This document shows positions 13,601-26,710 of a stretch of 64,000 bases of DNA, piece after piece (the stretch's first letter is position 1; every line of letters begins with the position of its first letter). Position numbers and translations under genes: made by a program. The stretch covers positions 1,054,001 through 1,118,000 of the forward strand of contig VXAZ01004553.1 in assembly GCA_013399875.1 (NCBI GenBank), read 5' to 3'. The notes beneath the pieces were generated by a model that did not search any database, was not told the origin of the DNA, and worked only from the letters and a program-made list of their open reading frames with translations. Origin of the DNA: Gymnorhina tibicen (taxonomy: Eukaryota > Chordata > Aves > Passeriformes > Artamidae).

Positions 13601-16600
13601 GATGCAAGAAATGAATTAATTTTGGGAAATCTGACAGAAACCTTAGCTACCCATATGAAAATTTATTTTATTTACTGGCCAAAATTGTACCTGTATTTCT
13701 AATTAGCTCAGGCATAAGACTTCCAGATGACTGCAGTTCCTGTAGCTCTGAAGTTCCTTTGCCATTAAATTTAAAACAAGTTTTACGTCTCTGTAAGATT
13801 TTATGAATGGAATTCAAAATGAAGCAGAATATCTTTTAAAGGATTATTTGAACTCCACAATTACTGTATGTTGTTGCATGGCCTGCCTAAGCCGGAAGCT
13901 GGAGAGACTCCTCAAGGGTACCTGAAGAGAGGGGGCCAGGGCCAGACTTAGCAAAGATGTTCTGAGGACTTCCTGTTCTTTTTCTGAAATATGGTCTATA
14001 TTAAACCCCTTTGAACTGAAAGTAAAATGCCAACGTTTGGAGAGCTGAGGTTTTGAAGTGGGGAAATACCAGTATCAAAGGTTGTTTTCTGGCAGACGGA
14101 AGAGGCATTTCCACCGGAACAGTAAATATTTGGACTTGAGTTTCACTAAAATACAAAAACTGTTTGATGAGTTTGGAATTTTTTCTAAGCTATGTGATTA
14201 TTCTTCAAAGGTTATCCAGGTTTTTAAAAAATATTATTTTATGTTGGGAACTGTATGTTCCTTTTTTTTTAGAAAGGCAAAAGTTATTGAAAAGGGCCTG
14301 AACTGTTGCATTTTGAAAAGATGGTTCTTAAAACTATATTTCATTTTTGGGAGACCTAATGCAGCCGATCTATTAATCTGTTGTTTAAAAACTGTTTTTG
14401 TGTCAGTTACCAGGATAGAAATGATAGGATTACAGTAACATTCTTGAAACAGAATTCTGGCTGCTAAACTGAATATTACAAAACTTCATAAATCTTCAGT
14501 ATAGAATTTTGTTGTTATTATTAAGAATGGTTTCTCCAACAGAAATACTTTTATTGACAGTTTTATCCTTGGGTAAGGATCTAACACTAGTTGGCTTATT
14601 GACATTTCTGACACTTCTAAATGATTCTTTAATATCAAACAGCTTTAGTCATGCTCTTTGAACCAGTCTCTTCAGGCACCTCTGATGTCTTGGAACATTT
14701 ACAGATTTTCCTACAAGTGCTGGTATTGGAACATGAATTCACTGGATGTTTTTTGACGAGTTATTAAGCGGTTTAAGGCCATGACCTTTTGGATGGTGTG
14801 GTGGGCTGGATTGAAGTATGTAGTTAATTAATATGGGAATGATAAATGTGTGAGTGCACTCAGAGAATTTTGTGATTCTATTTAAATGGCAATATTAGAA
14901 TACCAATCGGGGGATAAAACCACGGGTTACTTACATTAGAAACCTCTGTTAGGGCCCACTGTGGCAAATTTCAGTGACAATATTGTCAGAGGGGAAGGCA
15001 ATCAGTTCTCAGAATAAGACATTTTGTGATTTCCTTCCCTGGAAAGGTTACTTTTGGAGTCACCAAGTTTCCTGACAGGATCCTGTGTTTAGAAGCAGAG
15101 TTGCAGCCCTGTTCTGTGCCTCCATTCCTTTCTGAGGTGCTGATTTCCCTGCAAGAGCCTGTGTCCTCAGCTCTTCAGGGACATCCCTGTACTCCCACTC
15201 CTGTCACTTCAGGCACTTCTTAGGCTTTGCTGTGTCCTCACCAGCCATTCCCCCTGCGGGAAGTCACAGGCAGCAGCCAGGAAAGCTCCTTACTAAGAAG
15301 GTACCTCTCTTAATTTTCATCTCACCGCTGATTAGCTGTGCAGGATTACAAGGCTTCTCAGGTTTCAGGCTATGTGGGATGCCTTGCTGTTGATCAGGCT
15401 TTTCCAGGGAGTATTCTCAAACTTTGGCTTCTCACTTGGAGTCATTAACAGGCATTAACTTGGAGGCATTAACAATCACTGTCCCTTTTTTCTCAAGTGT
15501 GTAGGCTACATATAAAGACTTAAAGGATGATTCTGCTGGAAAAGTGTCTTGAAAGGAGAGATGTGTGGGCCTGTTTTGACAGAGGAAGAGGCTTTTGCTT
15601 GCTTATTAATGAAGAAATAGAGACATGCAAACCAGTATTTTTGAAAGACATTAAAAGCAATTTTAATACACCCTCCTCTGCTGGGGTGTATTTTATGGTG
15701 GTTTATGGGACAGAGAGGGATAATTAGCACTACATTCACTGCCAGGGGCAAAAAACTTATAGATGTGTCCTTTGTTAATCTTCCATCTCCCATTACCCCA
15801 GAACAACTGCAGAAAAACAGGAGTCTACCCAGGGCCTAAAGGTGTTCCCACTATTAAGGATAGTACCAGCTTCAAAACTACAGGCCTGTCAGGCCTGTTG
15901 TCATTTCTTTTCCATGTCCCTGATATCAAATAGTCCCAAGAAGAGAAGAGAACTAAATTTATTTCTTTGTGGCGTGAAATATTGTTTTGTGCCTTATGTT
16001 ACATGTCAGAAGCCCTTTGTTAACATGGTGTGCTCAAGCAGGCCAGATCTTCCAAATGAGGAGAGACTGAGCTTATCCTGACAGAGAGATGACAGAGAGG
16101 CTCTTACTTAATCAGAAGTCATGCACATGTAGGACTCTTGCTGATGGATGTGTAAGTTCAGCTGGTGTGAAAAAAAAGACAAGAGAAAAGGACAAGAGTG
16201 TTGCCTTTTTGGGTGCAGTTTGTGTGGTCATATCAGATATATCTGTGCTCTTCTCCATTTGTTTCTGGGCTCTGCCAGGGGACCTCTGGGCTACATGTCA
16301 GATGTTGACAGGAGAATTGCTAATTTTGCCAGCATGACATGCTAAACACTAATTTTGTTAATTTAACACAATACCACTTGATAGAAGCATTTCTGTAGCT
16401 TCTTCATTTCCTTCTTAATATTAAACATAGATGAGATTCACCATTGATATGTCAAATAATCTTTCTGTCATAATGACTGTGAACATGGGATGAAACATGA
16501 GGAGGTTTCAGTATCCAAACTCCCAAATGATGTGTGAGTGCTGTAAAGTTAAAAGCTTTGTCTCTCTGGCCTCATTTATTTTATCAAAACACATTATCTG

Positions 16601-16671
16601 TGGAGAAAAACGGACCAAAAACATTTTCGAGGTGTTTGCTGGCTTTCTGAATAATGAATTGAGCTTTAATA
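7620..16671. other. No gene recognised
   Basis: About 9 kb of AT-rich sequence without recognisable exons, RNA genes or mobile elements. A 126-codon frame at 14058-14438 has Phe- and Lys-rich composition typical of chance AT-rich reading and matches nothing I know. Old, unrecognisable repeats may be present. Confidence 0.65.
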
Positions 16672-16959
16672 TTTATTAAATACAAAATAGTAATAAATTA
16701 CAATTGCACAATTTCTTACAGAGTTTTTATTAAGATCAAAACTTATTTGTTCAGACTAGATTTATATAAATAAATCACAGTACATTTTTACTTGTGTTTA
16801 GAAGATTGTAATACATATTACAAAATTAAGAATTTGTTTGTCCCTCAAACCATCACTGCGAAAGGAATCATGCATTATTTCTACTAAATTAACAAAATGC
16901 CCACCTAACTGAGAGAGCCTCGATACAGGTATGGCTCCACTCTCCAAAATTAGACATGA

Positions 16960-17734
16960 AACATAGAGATACCAGGACTATTTATTGAACAAGAAATAAT
17001 AAAGTATAGTACAACGTTCATGTGTTATCAAAACCGAAAGTATAGCAAAACAACACACCTCTCTTCACGCACCTTTGCGATGGGGAATAAAGACGGCAGC
17101 TGGCCAGCATGCAACCGAGTAAAAACATCTCAGTTTTACAATGTCTACGTTTGAGCAAAAGAAGGAGGAACTAAAGAGCCCAGACAAAACAAACGAACAG
17201 ATGAAGAGCCCAGATGTTTACAAGTCCTCCCGTCACCTCCCGCTCTGTGCCGCGTGCGCTGCCTTCGCTCAGCAGGTGACGCCGTTCCTGGGCAGTGCCA
17301 CCACCGTGCCCTTTGTGAGCCCCCAAGGAGATGGACATGCTCCCAGAGAACCGCAGGGCCCTGGAGAACTTCCAGCTGTGGTTCCTTGCCCAACCCACTG
17401 TGTTAGGAATGAACTATAAACACAACTCTGGGAACTTGGACAGCCTTGGACGCTGCGGTGCCACTGGAATACAACTGGCACCGGGCACAGCTCGGCTCAC
17501 GTGCTGCAAGGCTGTCACTTCAGCACTGAGCTGCGGTCGCACTAACTGCAGCAAGATCCAAGGTGATGCTGTCACCAAGTCTGTCCTGCTGCCCTCTTTT
17601 GCAGCACAGGGGGCTTCTATTAAATTCTACAATAGTGTGGATTGCTTTCTCTACATGCTTTCTTTTCTACTATATAAAAAAGCCATCATTTTCTCTCTTG
17701 ATACTGAGATGTAATCATTTGGCAATGCACTGTT
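16960..17734 (-). other. Candidate SYT9 terminal exon and 3' UTR
   Basis: This is a candidate only. The minus strand has a strong acceptor, a run of T and C ending in TTTAG just above 17734, and an AATAAA signal (TTTATT on the plus strand at 16981-16986). Between them is a block richer in G, C and CpG (roughly 17050-17560) than the flanking DNA, as is common in 3' UTRs. If exon 6 joined at 17734, the frame would add 27 residues beginning NSALPND before a TAG. That does not match the short Lys-Arg end of human SYT9, which weakens the coding part of the call. More AATAAA copies lie at 16726-16731 and 16672-16677. The true terminal exon could be elsewhere below 23287. Confidence 0.28.
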
Positions 17735-20700
17735 CTAAAGGGAAAAAAACATGTAATCGATGACACTTCAGATGGAGTCACCTGATTCACTTTTTTCACT
17801 TCTTTCTGTTCAACTAAAATGTATTAACAGCAAAGTCATTTCAGATGGATTTCTAGCTGGGTCAAACAGATTTTTCAACTGAATTTCCTGGTCCTGGTTT
17901 ACTGTTTGTTACTTCTAAACCAAAAGAGTTTTAGCTATTTTTTATTTCAGTTGCAGACATGTCCCCTCAGTGCTCAAATGTTGCTAGGTGATAAGCATGT
18001 AAATCAATATATCTCTTGTGTCTCTGACTTTGGGTGCTCAGGTTAATACAGCTACATATCATGTTTGGTGTTTAAAACACATGAATGAAACCAAACCAAA
18101 CCAAAGGGAAAACACAACCCAAAAGCCCCCTCAACAACCATCTCCTCAAGCCAGGAAGGGTGGACTAAAATAACCTCTTCTTTTTCATTCTTTTGCATTT
18201 CCCTTCACTGTTTCATTTTGTATTGTTCCAGGAGTTCCCCTACCAGTGGTTAAACTGGACCTCTATGTAACATGTGTCTCACATGTACTGCTTTTGTGTT
18301 TTACGGATCTGCTGGCATGGAAAACTGAGCCATGCAATGGCTGGTAAAAACAGTTTGAGCGCTGGGTTTTTTATGCTACGTATTGGTTTTCTGTTCTGGT
18401 AGTCCCCGCTTCCCCAGATTGAGATGAATGTTTGTTTATCCACTGCCAGGGTTATTTACAGGGAAAAGCGAAACAAAAGAAAACAGCAATGCTTTTAATG
18501 TCTTGTGGTTTCAGTGGAAGCAGATAAAAGAAATATTTGAGCACTCAGCTGCAGAAGAGTTGTGCTGTGAGTGTTTTGTCATGGGAATACCAGGGCACTA
18601 TCCATGGTAGTCGGCCTCAATGTCAGTAGCTTGGAAGGCTTTCCCTTTGTCACTCACTGCTTTTTCACAGAACAACATCTGACACGGTGTCTTGTTACGT
18701 AAAACTAGAAGTAACAATTTAGTAGCACGTTGTTAAAGAGCAAAATGGGATTAAAATCTTGCTGAGATGCATTTCTAAGGGATTTTCTCTTCTATTTTAG
18801 AGTTACGATGCTTTTAATACAGTTTAATTATGCATTCACAGCAAATAAGAAAACAAATGAGGGTTTCAGCTTCGAAATCATTGTTGTGAGTCTACTGCTA
18901 ATTTATGTCTGAGAATCATAGTTCAGAAAAGCAAGATTGAGCAGTATTGGGACCATAGTTTTCCCTGGGTTTCCAGCTGGGTTTGTAGCAGGATTATCTA
19001 TCCTCTGTTCCTTCCAGCAGGCTGTTGTTTTATTGTAATACAGTCCAAAGACAGCAGAAGTCTACAGCCAACCAGAACATGAAAATATTTCAGATCTAGG
19101 GAATATCATCGGTTAAGTGGAGTATAAAGGTGAAGAGTGAAGTATCCAAATATAGAAAATATCTATCATTCCGTAGATGCACTACTATGATAAGGCAGGT
19201 ATTTGTAAAAAGCACATAGTAATGCCACAGCCTGAGTAACAGTTTGCAAGTCATGAGCAAAAATTATGAGAATTCAATAAATTTAGGGGTTTTTCCTCAT
19301 CTCTAAGCCTTTGAAGTCTGCTGGATTCCACTTTAAATGCTCACTGTCACAGAGATTTCTTTCCCTGTTTTAGTAGAACTCTGTTCAAAATAATTCTTTT
19401 GATGCCAGGCCTTTGAGCATTAAATAAACTGAGTATGGTAATAAAATAAAAGAACTGCAACCCACTGGCAATTATAATGATACCACATTTACACTGATGT
19501 CCCTTTGAGCTGCTGGGGACAAATCCTAGAAAGGCTCCTGCACTTTTCCATGGACACCAACTGAGCCTGCTGTGTGGGTGTTTTCCCCAGCCCAGGAGTT
19601 TCTGTTGCTAATGTTGCAGTGGGAACTGTGCCCGCCCTGCATTCCAGGCAGGGACACATGTGGAATGATTTGTCCAGGAAATCAGAGAACTCCACTCCAA
19701 AGGAGGAGCTCCTCCTTCTTTGCTCATGCCCATCTCCCCTCGGTGACTCTTGGGAGATGAGCCTGGGTAAAGAGCACAGGATTATGCCCGAGGTGAGGCT
19801 CATGCATGAACAGATATGCACATTGTCATGTATCACTGGCCTCCTGACAGAAAGCTTCAGCTGAAGGTGCAGTGAAACAGTTTTGCCATGGCAACATTAT
19901 TTTCATCCTTTTGGAAATGCCCAGTGGTTGCTTTCCTGAAATTGTGCTTGGGCAGATTTGGAAAAGCTGTTTAGTTTGCCAGGTATGCCCTTGCCTGTGG
20001 CAGCTGTATTCTCCACAGCATGGCAAGAGATTTTGGAACACCACTGTGCTTACAGGAATTCTGATTTATAGCTGCAGCACACATTTACAACAGATCCAAG
20101 ACCTCCTGCAAGTTCCAAGCTATTCTTTACCCACAAGTAATTCTGATTTTGTGGAAGATCCTCACTGATAGGTTATAAAAGTAATTTTTCAGATTTGAGG
20201 CCAACATTTTAGATATTTCTTCAATCTGTGCATGCATATTTGTGTCAGCAAAGCTGCAGATCCAAATTACTTGGTGAACATTCATCACATACAAGACGTG
20301 AAGCAATGTGTGTGCACATAAACTTGTCTGAACTCTATTTAAAGACCAGGGCTCCCTCTCTGTAAGTACATAGCAGACAACTGTATTGTATAAAACACCC
20401 ATACTTCGCATTTGCATCTTTTAAACAAAAATTCCCATGTAAAAACATGAGTCAAGTTCTCTGTAGAAAACACTGGAGGACGAGAGAACTCCATGCATGG
20501 TTAAATCAGTGGCAAAAAGTTTATCCCAGGGCCTCCCGCTTTGGGGCACAGATTTCATTACATCACAGAATCCAGCACTTTGATTCAGTTTCTTTTAATG
20601 GTCAGAATTTGTCAGAATTTACAATACGCCATCATGAAGAACAGCCCTGCTAATTCTACCACAGATAATAAAGGAAGTCTTCACAGGCACTACATATTTG

Positions 20701-23287
20701 GAACAGCACTTTCAAACGACATGGGGTGTGAGTGTGTGTTCGTACGATCCGGCATCGCCGCCCGGGACATGCTTCCAACAGTTTGCAGTGTTGTGGACAC
20801 AACTCAGAAACGTTGACTGGAAAATCATCCACAAAGGTTGAGGACTAACAACCTCCATGTTATACAGATGGTTATCTCCTTTCTCAAAGAACATGCTGTC
20901 ATTACAAATACCATATGCATGTTGTTCTCACCCAGCAGAACTTTTTTACAGTTTTTCGGATTTGAAGGATTTCTGCAAGGAACCATATTAATTTGTTTTC
21001 ATGTCAGGTGAAAGGAGGCACCAGCTGAGACTGAGGATGCAACTTGTCATCAAAAAATAAATATCTGATGGCAATCATTCTTCAAAAAAAAAAAAAACCT
21101 TAGAAAGCTAACCATTCACAATACTGCACCTTTTTTGCAAATACAAGGACAATATTTGCTGCTGCTTCCCATATTTGTTGGTTTACATTGCTATCATCTT
21201 GCTTGTAAAACCCGGGTTATTCTACTGAACAGAAATGGTGACTTCAGTTTGGGTAATGCTTACAACCATACAAATAATCTACCAGTAGCAGTAGTGTCAC
21301 CTGGAGAATTAATGCTACAAGTGGATAACATCACGCTATTTGAAACCAATAGCTCTTCACACAGTAGAAGACTGAGGGTCCTATTCAGCAAATATTCAGG
21401 GTCCTATGGCTGTGGCCACAGAGGTTCCAGAAGCTCTCGCTGAGTCTAATCCTGATTCAGGAACCAAAATGATATGCTGTGTATATATTTCTCTGCACAG
21501 CCTGGATGCGCTGGACACCCTCCCCCACTTGATTCCTGGGAAGGAAAAAAATACGTCTCTGTTTAGCTTTCTGTGACATGAAAAGAAATCCACAGTAATG
21601 AAATCTAAAGAAGTTAGCCAGGCATATATGAAAAGAACAGGATGCCTGTGAAAAGGGAAGAGCTGTCAAAACCTAATTGTGGGCTCTGGCTGCAATGAAA
21701 TTTATCAAGGAGGGAAGACAGGTTGGATATAAGGATGTAGACAATTTCTGCTAAGAGACACTTGTATTCTGGGCAATAGCAACCCTTACACTACACCCTG
21801 TGTGCTGTGTCAAACATTCCTATCAACACTTGGCTACAGCTGAAAGCTCCCAAATGCCCAGGTCAGCATTTCAGCTGTGGCACTTCAGCCAATATCTGCC
21901 CTGTCACTGGGGGTACAAACACCTGGGCAGAGCTGCCCCAGTGTCCCATCCTCTCTCACAGGCAGCTGCATGCTGGCAGCACCCGTACTGTGAGAAGGCA
22001 TCGAGCACACAGCCCATGGCCACTCCCTGCTCAAACTGTGCTGCTGTGGTGCCCAGGCACCAGGAAACGCAATTCCTTACGGACACAGGGCAGGACTGTG
22101 GGATTCTTCCCAGCTTGTAGCATCTTCATAATGCCTGACAATCACTTCTGGAACTGCCTGTGGCCAGTTCACAACCAAGTAGGGAAATCTTTGGTGGCAC
22201 TGTGGTGACACAGCCGCACTCTGGAGCAGAAAGTAAACTCAGAGGAGCTGTGAACTGCCTGTCTCCAAGTATTAGTGCTGACAGCATCATTCTTGGCTTC
22301 ATATGGGTACTCTGCTCTTTCCTGTCTTTCAACATCGGGGATAACTCTGGGGCTGTTCATAAAAAAGATATTTCCTTTTGACTGGGAGTACTGCCTGACT
22401 TAGCCAGTGAGAGCAACAATAGGAGTAAGTCATGGTAACTTCAGGAAGCAATTTAGTTCCATCTTTGATGAATTTCTGTGTCTCATGAATCAGGATTAGT
22501 GTTCCCTGCATTGGGGAGAGGATTAGACAGAGGGATTAAAAGGACATCTTTACCCCACTGGACTCTGTGGAATAGCCCCTGAGGATATGGCTAAGAAAGA
22601 GTTCAACAGGAATGCCAAATTTCTGCTGAATAGGTTAAAAGGGTGAGGAAGCCTCTTCGGCAGCCATCCAAGCGCAGAAGACCTGCATAACATTCCTGCT
22701 GAATAGGGCCCTAAAGACAAAAAACAAAACAAAACAAAAGAAAAAAAACCATAGGAACCTTGAAAAGCTTTTCTGATTGTGTCGCTTCTTATCAGCGCCT
22801 CAGAACTCCAGAGACACTTAAACATATTTTTTTCAGTGCAGTTAGGCATCCTTTGAGATGTGCTAGTGCCATGGATGATATATTGTTACAAGAAAAGAAG
22901 TCAAATTAGGTTGTTGTATATAAAAAAAAATAGGTCTTGATTTTCTGTAAACAAGGTCCATTTCTTTATATCAATTATCAGTGAAAGTTACCCAAGATCT
23001 TGTTTAAAAAACAAAACCAAACCCTCAATTGAGTGTATAATGCTTAGTGTTTTCATGTATATATGTATATTATAGACACTAATTACCTTCTGTCCCCCTA
23101 AAATTGAAAGGAGCAGACTTGCATGTTATGTCTGAATTTTAATATCAGCATTTCCAAGCCCTTTTCTAGGATTTACTTCATGCACGTGGATCTTGGGTTT
23201 GCTCATCAAATTTTATCCAACTTCTAATGCCACGTGGGAGAATATTCACAATTATTGCAAGGGGGAAGCAAGAGATCAAAGCCTTAC
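17735..23287 (-). other. Probable last intron of SYT9
   Basis: This lies downstream of the exon 6 donor (GTAAGG at 23287). It holds a Lys-Asn-like short A tract near 22923-22930 and no recognised mobile element. The missing last SYT9 coding piece may lie here instead of at 17734: no clear acceptor followed by Lys-Arg-stop was seen. Confidence 0.5.
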
Positions 23288-23417
23288 CTCCACAAGAGGA
23301 TGCCAGTGAGCGATGGGTTTCCGAGGGTACGAGAGCATTTCGTTCCAGTGGTCGCGACCTAGGCTCTCTGCATCGTTGCCCACTTGACAAACTCCAATGA
23401 CCTCATTGTGACCTACA
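23288..23417 (-). CDS. SYT9: Synaptotagmin-9, coding exon 6 (end of C2B, WHXL motif)
   Basis: This 130 bp exon ends the C2B domain. It reads [20 protein letters not shown], then [20 protein letters not shown] and LVE, about residues 446-489. Together with exon 5 it forms the loop-3 motif DYDRVGHNE, in which the fifth calcium position is Glu rather than the Asp of synaptotagmin-1; I recall human SYT9 having Glu there too. HWHPL is the C-terminal WHXL motif linked to vesicle docking in the family. The acceptor is TTTTCACAG, with the exon starting at 23417, and the donor is GTAAGG at 23287. The exon ends on a whole Glu codon. The human protein ends two residues later (LVEKR), so a small further coding piece is expected. 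Reading through the donor would instead add Val-Arg-Leu and stop. Confidence 0.95.
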
Positions 23418-24000
23418 CTGTGAAAATGGTCCATAATATTTTTTTTCTTAAAATTTTACCTTCAGAATCACACCACTTGCGTATTTTATCAGAAACATTA
23501 GTCGTGGATTTTTAGGATTAATTCTTGCCTGAAGAGTATAACGCACTAGGAAATATGTAGGTTTGCTCTTTGCATTTCCCACCGATCAGAGTAATTTAAT
23601 ATTTCCCCACTTACAGCACACAAAAGGTTCTTTGCCTGTGTTCTGTAATTAGCTGCAAAGGCAAACAGGCTCTAAGACATAACTTTATAAATGGCGCATG
23701 TGTGTAAAGGCTTAGCATAAATGCACAGACAGAACAATGTGTGGCCTCTCTGATTAAATGCCCAGTTCCTTCAGTTCTGCTAAACACATATGCAGCTTAA
23801 TTATGTCAGTTATGGATGCAAATCTATGTTTTAAAATTTAGTAAGGAAATTCTGCCTGACAAAAAAACAAACAACTGGAGTCTTCTACCACACTCAATTA
23901 ATTCGCTGCTTATAGGGCAAAAATGATAATTTTCTTTCGGGATGCAAAGCTAGCGTGCAAGATTTTATCAGCCAGTATTCGACAGCTACAGGTATCTCAC
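23418..24000 (-). other. SYT9 intron 5, 583 bp
   Basis: Short AT-rich intron between the exon 5 donor GTGAGA and the exon 6 acceptor. Nothing further is seen in it. Confidence 0.93.
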
Positions 24001-24172
24001 CGGTCGTAATCCATAACAGCTATCCACAAGTTAATTTGGTCAATGTTTTCTGGAGGGACATCAAAGACTATGGCTTCATTGTAAACGGGATTTAGGGTGT
24101 TCCTCTTGGTGGAAGTTTTCCTTTTCTTTAGCCGCCTTCCTTCACACATTAAAGAAACCTTCACGTAGGGAT
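24001..24172 (-). CDS. SYT9: Synaptotagmin-9, coding exon 5 (central C2B)
   Basis: This 172 bp exon continues C2B as [20 protein letters not shown], then [20 protein letters not shown] and [18 protein letters not shown], about residues 389-446. The polybasic strand ([12 protein letters not shown]), used by synaptotagmins to contact acidic lipid and SNAREs, is intact. DYD in the last strand supplies two loop-3 calcium ligands. The acceptor is CCACACAG, with the exon starting at 24172, and the donor is GTGAGA at 24000. An in-frame Met lies in the intron just upstream, but it is not a start because the acceptor interrupts it. The exon enters after the first base of the Asp codon and exits two bases into an Arg codon. 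Confidence 0.97.
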
Positions 24173-25216
24173 CTGTGTGGGTCATAAGAACAATGCTGAT
24201 TTGCTTTTGATGCTTTTAGGCAAACGCAAATGGAAAGTGAAGGGAGCAGACTTGTTGTGTGCCCATACCTGCTTGACGAATTAATCTCCTGGACCTGACC
24301 GGAATTTGAGCTTCTCCATTACCATGGAATGCATGGGAGGCAGTGGAGCTTTGAAAGCTTTACCTGGTTGACTGCTTATAATGAACAATTTTGGTTCAAG
24401 AAGCTCCTTGTTGTGTACCAGCTTCTCAAAAGGTATTAAAATATCCACTGAAGTTGTTACACGTGACTATTTTATACAACAGCCTGTGTATCAGCCTACT
24501 TATAGCAGCCTAATTACTTGTTAGATTTGTAGAACAGACAGAAGATGACAATATTTTTCACAGCAGGATTTACTGATGTATGTAAAATACAACTCAAAGT
24601 TTAACAATTAGTGGCTTATACTTCTCAAGAGAATTATAATTATTTTTAAACTCCTGAATGCAGCAAAAAACCCCTATCTCTTTGTAGCTCCTTTCTGAGC
24701 GCTCTACAACTCCCTGATAGTATTTAAAAGCCATCTATGAAATCTTACTTAAGTTACTTTGCAATTTTTATTGCTTAATTTTGAAAGGGTTGCTGAAAGG
24801 ATTCTGGGATGATCACTGCTTTTTCCATATGCCAGCAACAGCAGAATTGGCTCAGTGGCTCTTGGGGACTGTCAGAGAGGGTCAGTCTGCCTCTGTGTCA
24901 TAGCTGTAACATACAGTCTGCTGCACAAACAAATTCCCAGTGTTGGGAATGCATTTTGGCCACCTCGTTCTACTCCGAATCACAGTGGCATTGGAAATAA
25001 TAATCTTGCAGTCTTTTTGAGAAAGCAATTTATTTTAAACTGAGCAAACTAAAATATATTATTTATTTCTCATGAACTCCTGTACTCGAGTAACTCAAGA
25101 GCTCACAGTATAACCATCCTCTCAAAAAATCATTCTGGGATTTGACAGTGTTGAATTCCGTGCCTTGGGAGGGAAATGGGACAGAAATCCACACTGAGCT
25201 TTAAATTAATTCATAC
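24173..25216 (-). other. SYT9 intron 4, 1,044 bp
   Basis: AT-rich intron between the exon 4 donor GTATGA and the exon 5 acceptor CCACACAG. Nothing further is recognised. Confidence 0.93.
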
Positions 25217-25337
25217 CTGATGCTCCTGTGATATCCATTGCCTTTAAATTTCTTGCCTTTATTATTGTAATAGTTAGTCTACCAGCTGTTGGAAGGTAGC
25301 AGAGTGAAAACATAAGGTCACCAAGATCCACGTTATC
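25217..25337 (-). CDS. SYT9: Synaptotagmin-9, coding exon 4 (start of C2B)
   Basis: This 121 bp exon has no Met-initiated frame of its own. I found it by reading the minus strand for the expected C2B start. It translates to [20 protein letters not shown], then [19 protein letters not shown], about residues 349-388, which is strands 1-2 and calcium loop 1 of C2B. The first loop-1 Asp is in KAMDITG; the second is split across the junction with exon 5. The acceptor is GGAACAG, with the exon starting at 25337, and the donor GTATGA starts at 25216. It enters in phase 0, matching exon 3, and leaves one base into the Asp codon, matching exon 5. The intron before it is about 25.4 kb and the one after it 1,044 bp. 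Confidence 0.95.
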
Positions 25338-25901
25338 CTGTTCCAAGAAAAGAAAGATAATGTGAAGCAATAGTAACAAATTTTCTACTCATAGCAGGAC
25401 TTAAAGATAAAAATACACCTTTGGGGATCTACAGTTATGCAGTAAAAGCTGAATTCTCATTCTGAAACATATCTGAAAAAAACAGCCATCCATGTGCATA
25501 CAAAATTCGAGTCATTATGTTTGTTGCTGGACCACCAAAGCTCTCCAGGGTAAATGAGAGTTTCTAGTTTCTAGTTTCTGGCACTGCGTCCTTGGAGATG
25601 ACACACATTTAAATTATGAGGTACCCTGGGAGGAACTGGAAAACCTTTGTTCTATTTTATGTTTTTCAGTGATTTGCCTGTATCACTGACAAGCAGCCAC
25701 GAATGTCTGTGCCTTTCCTTCTGGTCTTCAGGAGGAAACCCACAGAGACGTTCACAGAAAAAAACCCATGGTTTGGGCAGGGCAAAGCTTTGTGCAACTC
25801 TCAAGTCTGCATGAAGTAAGGTGTGATAGGTGTGAAGTGCCTATGGCAATGGAACAGTCTCCATCAGAAGCAGAGGAAGGGTTATTATTAATTGTTGATA
25901 A

Positions 25902-25926
25902 TAATAACAGTAACAATAATAATAAA
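25902..25926 (+). repeat. Imperfect (AAT)n run
   Basis: A short AAT/AAC-rich run that translates as an Asn-rich stretch in a spurious frame. Confidence 0.85.
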
Positions 25927-26630
25927 AAACAACCACAAATTCCTGTGCCTCACACAGACAAGCTCCCTCAAGTAAGCTTATCTACCTGTTTCACTGATAG
26001 AATAATTTACAACCCTTACCTGTGTTAATGGCATCAGGGTTTCAGAAAGGTAGCAGAAACTGTGCAAACCCTGTTTGCAGTTACAAATCATCACTGGTTT
26101 TTTTTTTTTTTTTGTAAAGAGGGAAATCCAGCTCTTTAATCAAAAAAATAGCGAAGAAAGGGTTGTATTAAATGATTTCTGTGATTTGATTTGCATTTTT
26201 TTGACTGAGCAGTGAGTTCACACTTTCACAGACCTGCTTCCTGCAACTTAGTATTTCTTTCTTAACTGAAAAAAAAAATTACCTGATCTAGCAATTTCAA
26301 AGCTACATTCCAGGTTTTACAGGGAAAGGAAATGCAGCTGTTGTGGGTTATGTGTATCTTGCTTACTTAGCTTTGGTCAATAGCTTCTCGTCCTCCCCAA
26401 GCTGATTCCTTCTGTGTCAGTCACCAAAAGATGAAGTGTGGTGCATGACATAGAAGGAGAGGGGAAATACCTGGAAAGAGCCCCTAGCACAGGTTTGTCT
26501 CTGAGGCAGCTGCTGCACAGACCGATGCCCAGAGCCTGCGCAGCTCCTTTATGCCACTTCAGGAGCTAGCAGGGGAGATAAGCAGGACAGAAAGTGTTGC
26601 TGGCACAGAGTTGTAGAAAAGTGTTGTGTC

Positions 26631-26710
26631 AGAAGGGAATTCTAGAAGTCACTTGATCCAACCCCTTCCTCAAGAGAGGCATCTTTGCTTCAGCTCACAG
26701 CTCATTCAAG
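26631..26710 (-). mobile_element. Possible degraded CR1 3' fragment
   Basis: The plus strand reads AGAAGGGAATTCTAGAAGTC, then ACTTGATCCAACCCCTTCCT and CAAG. This resembles the reverse complement of a CR1 tail block in which a 'ggtccaacccc...ctcaag' pattern is usual. The match is short and has no octamer tail, so the call is weak. Confidence 0.45.

Noticed and set aside
14058..14438. 126-codon plus-strand open frame
   Set aside because: Its Phe/Lys/Leu-rich composition is expected from AT-rich DNA, with no recognisable domain.
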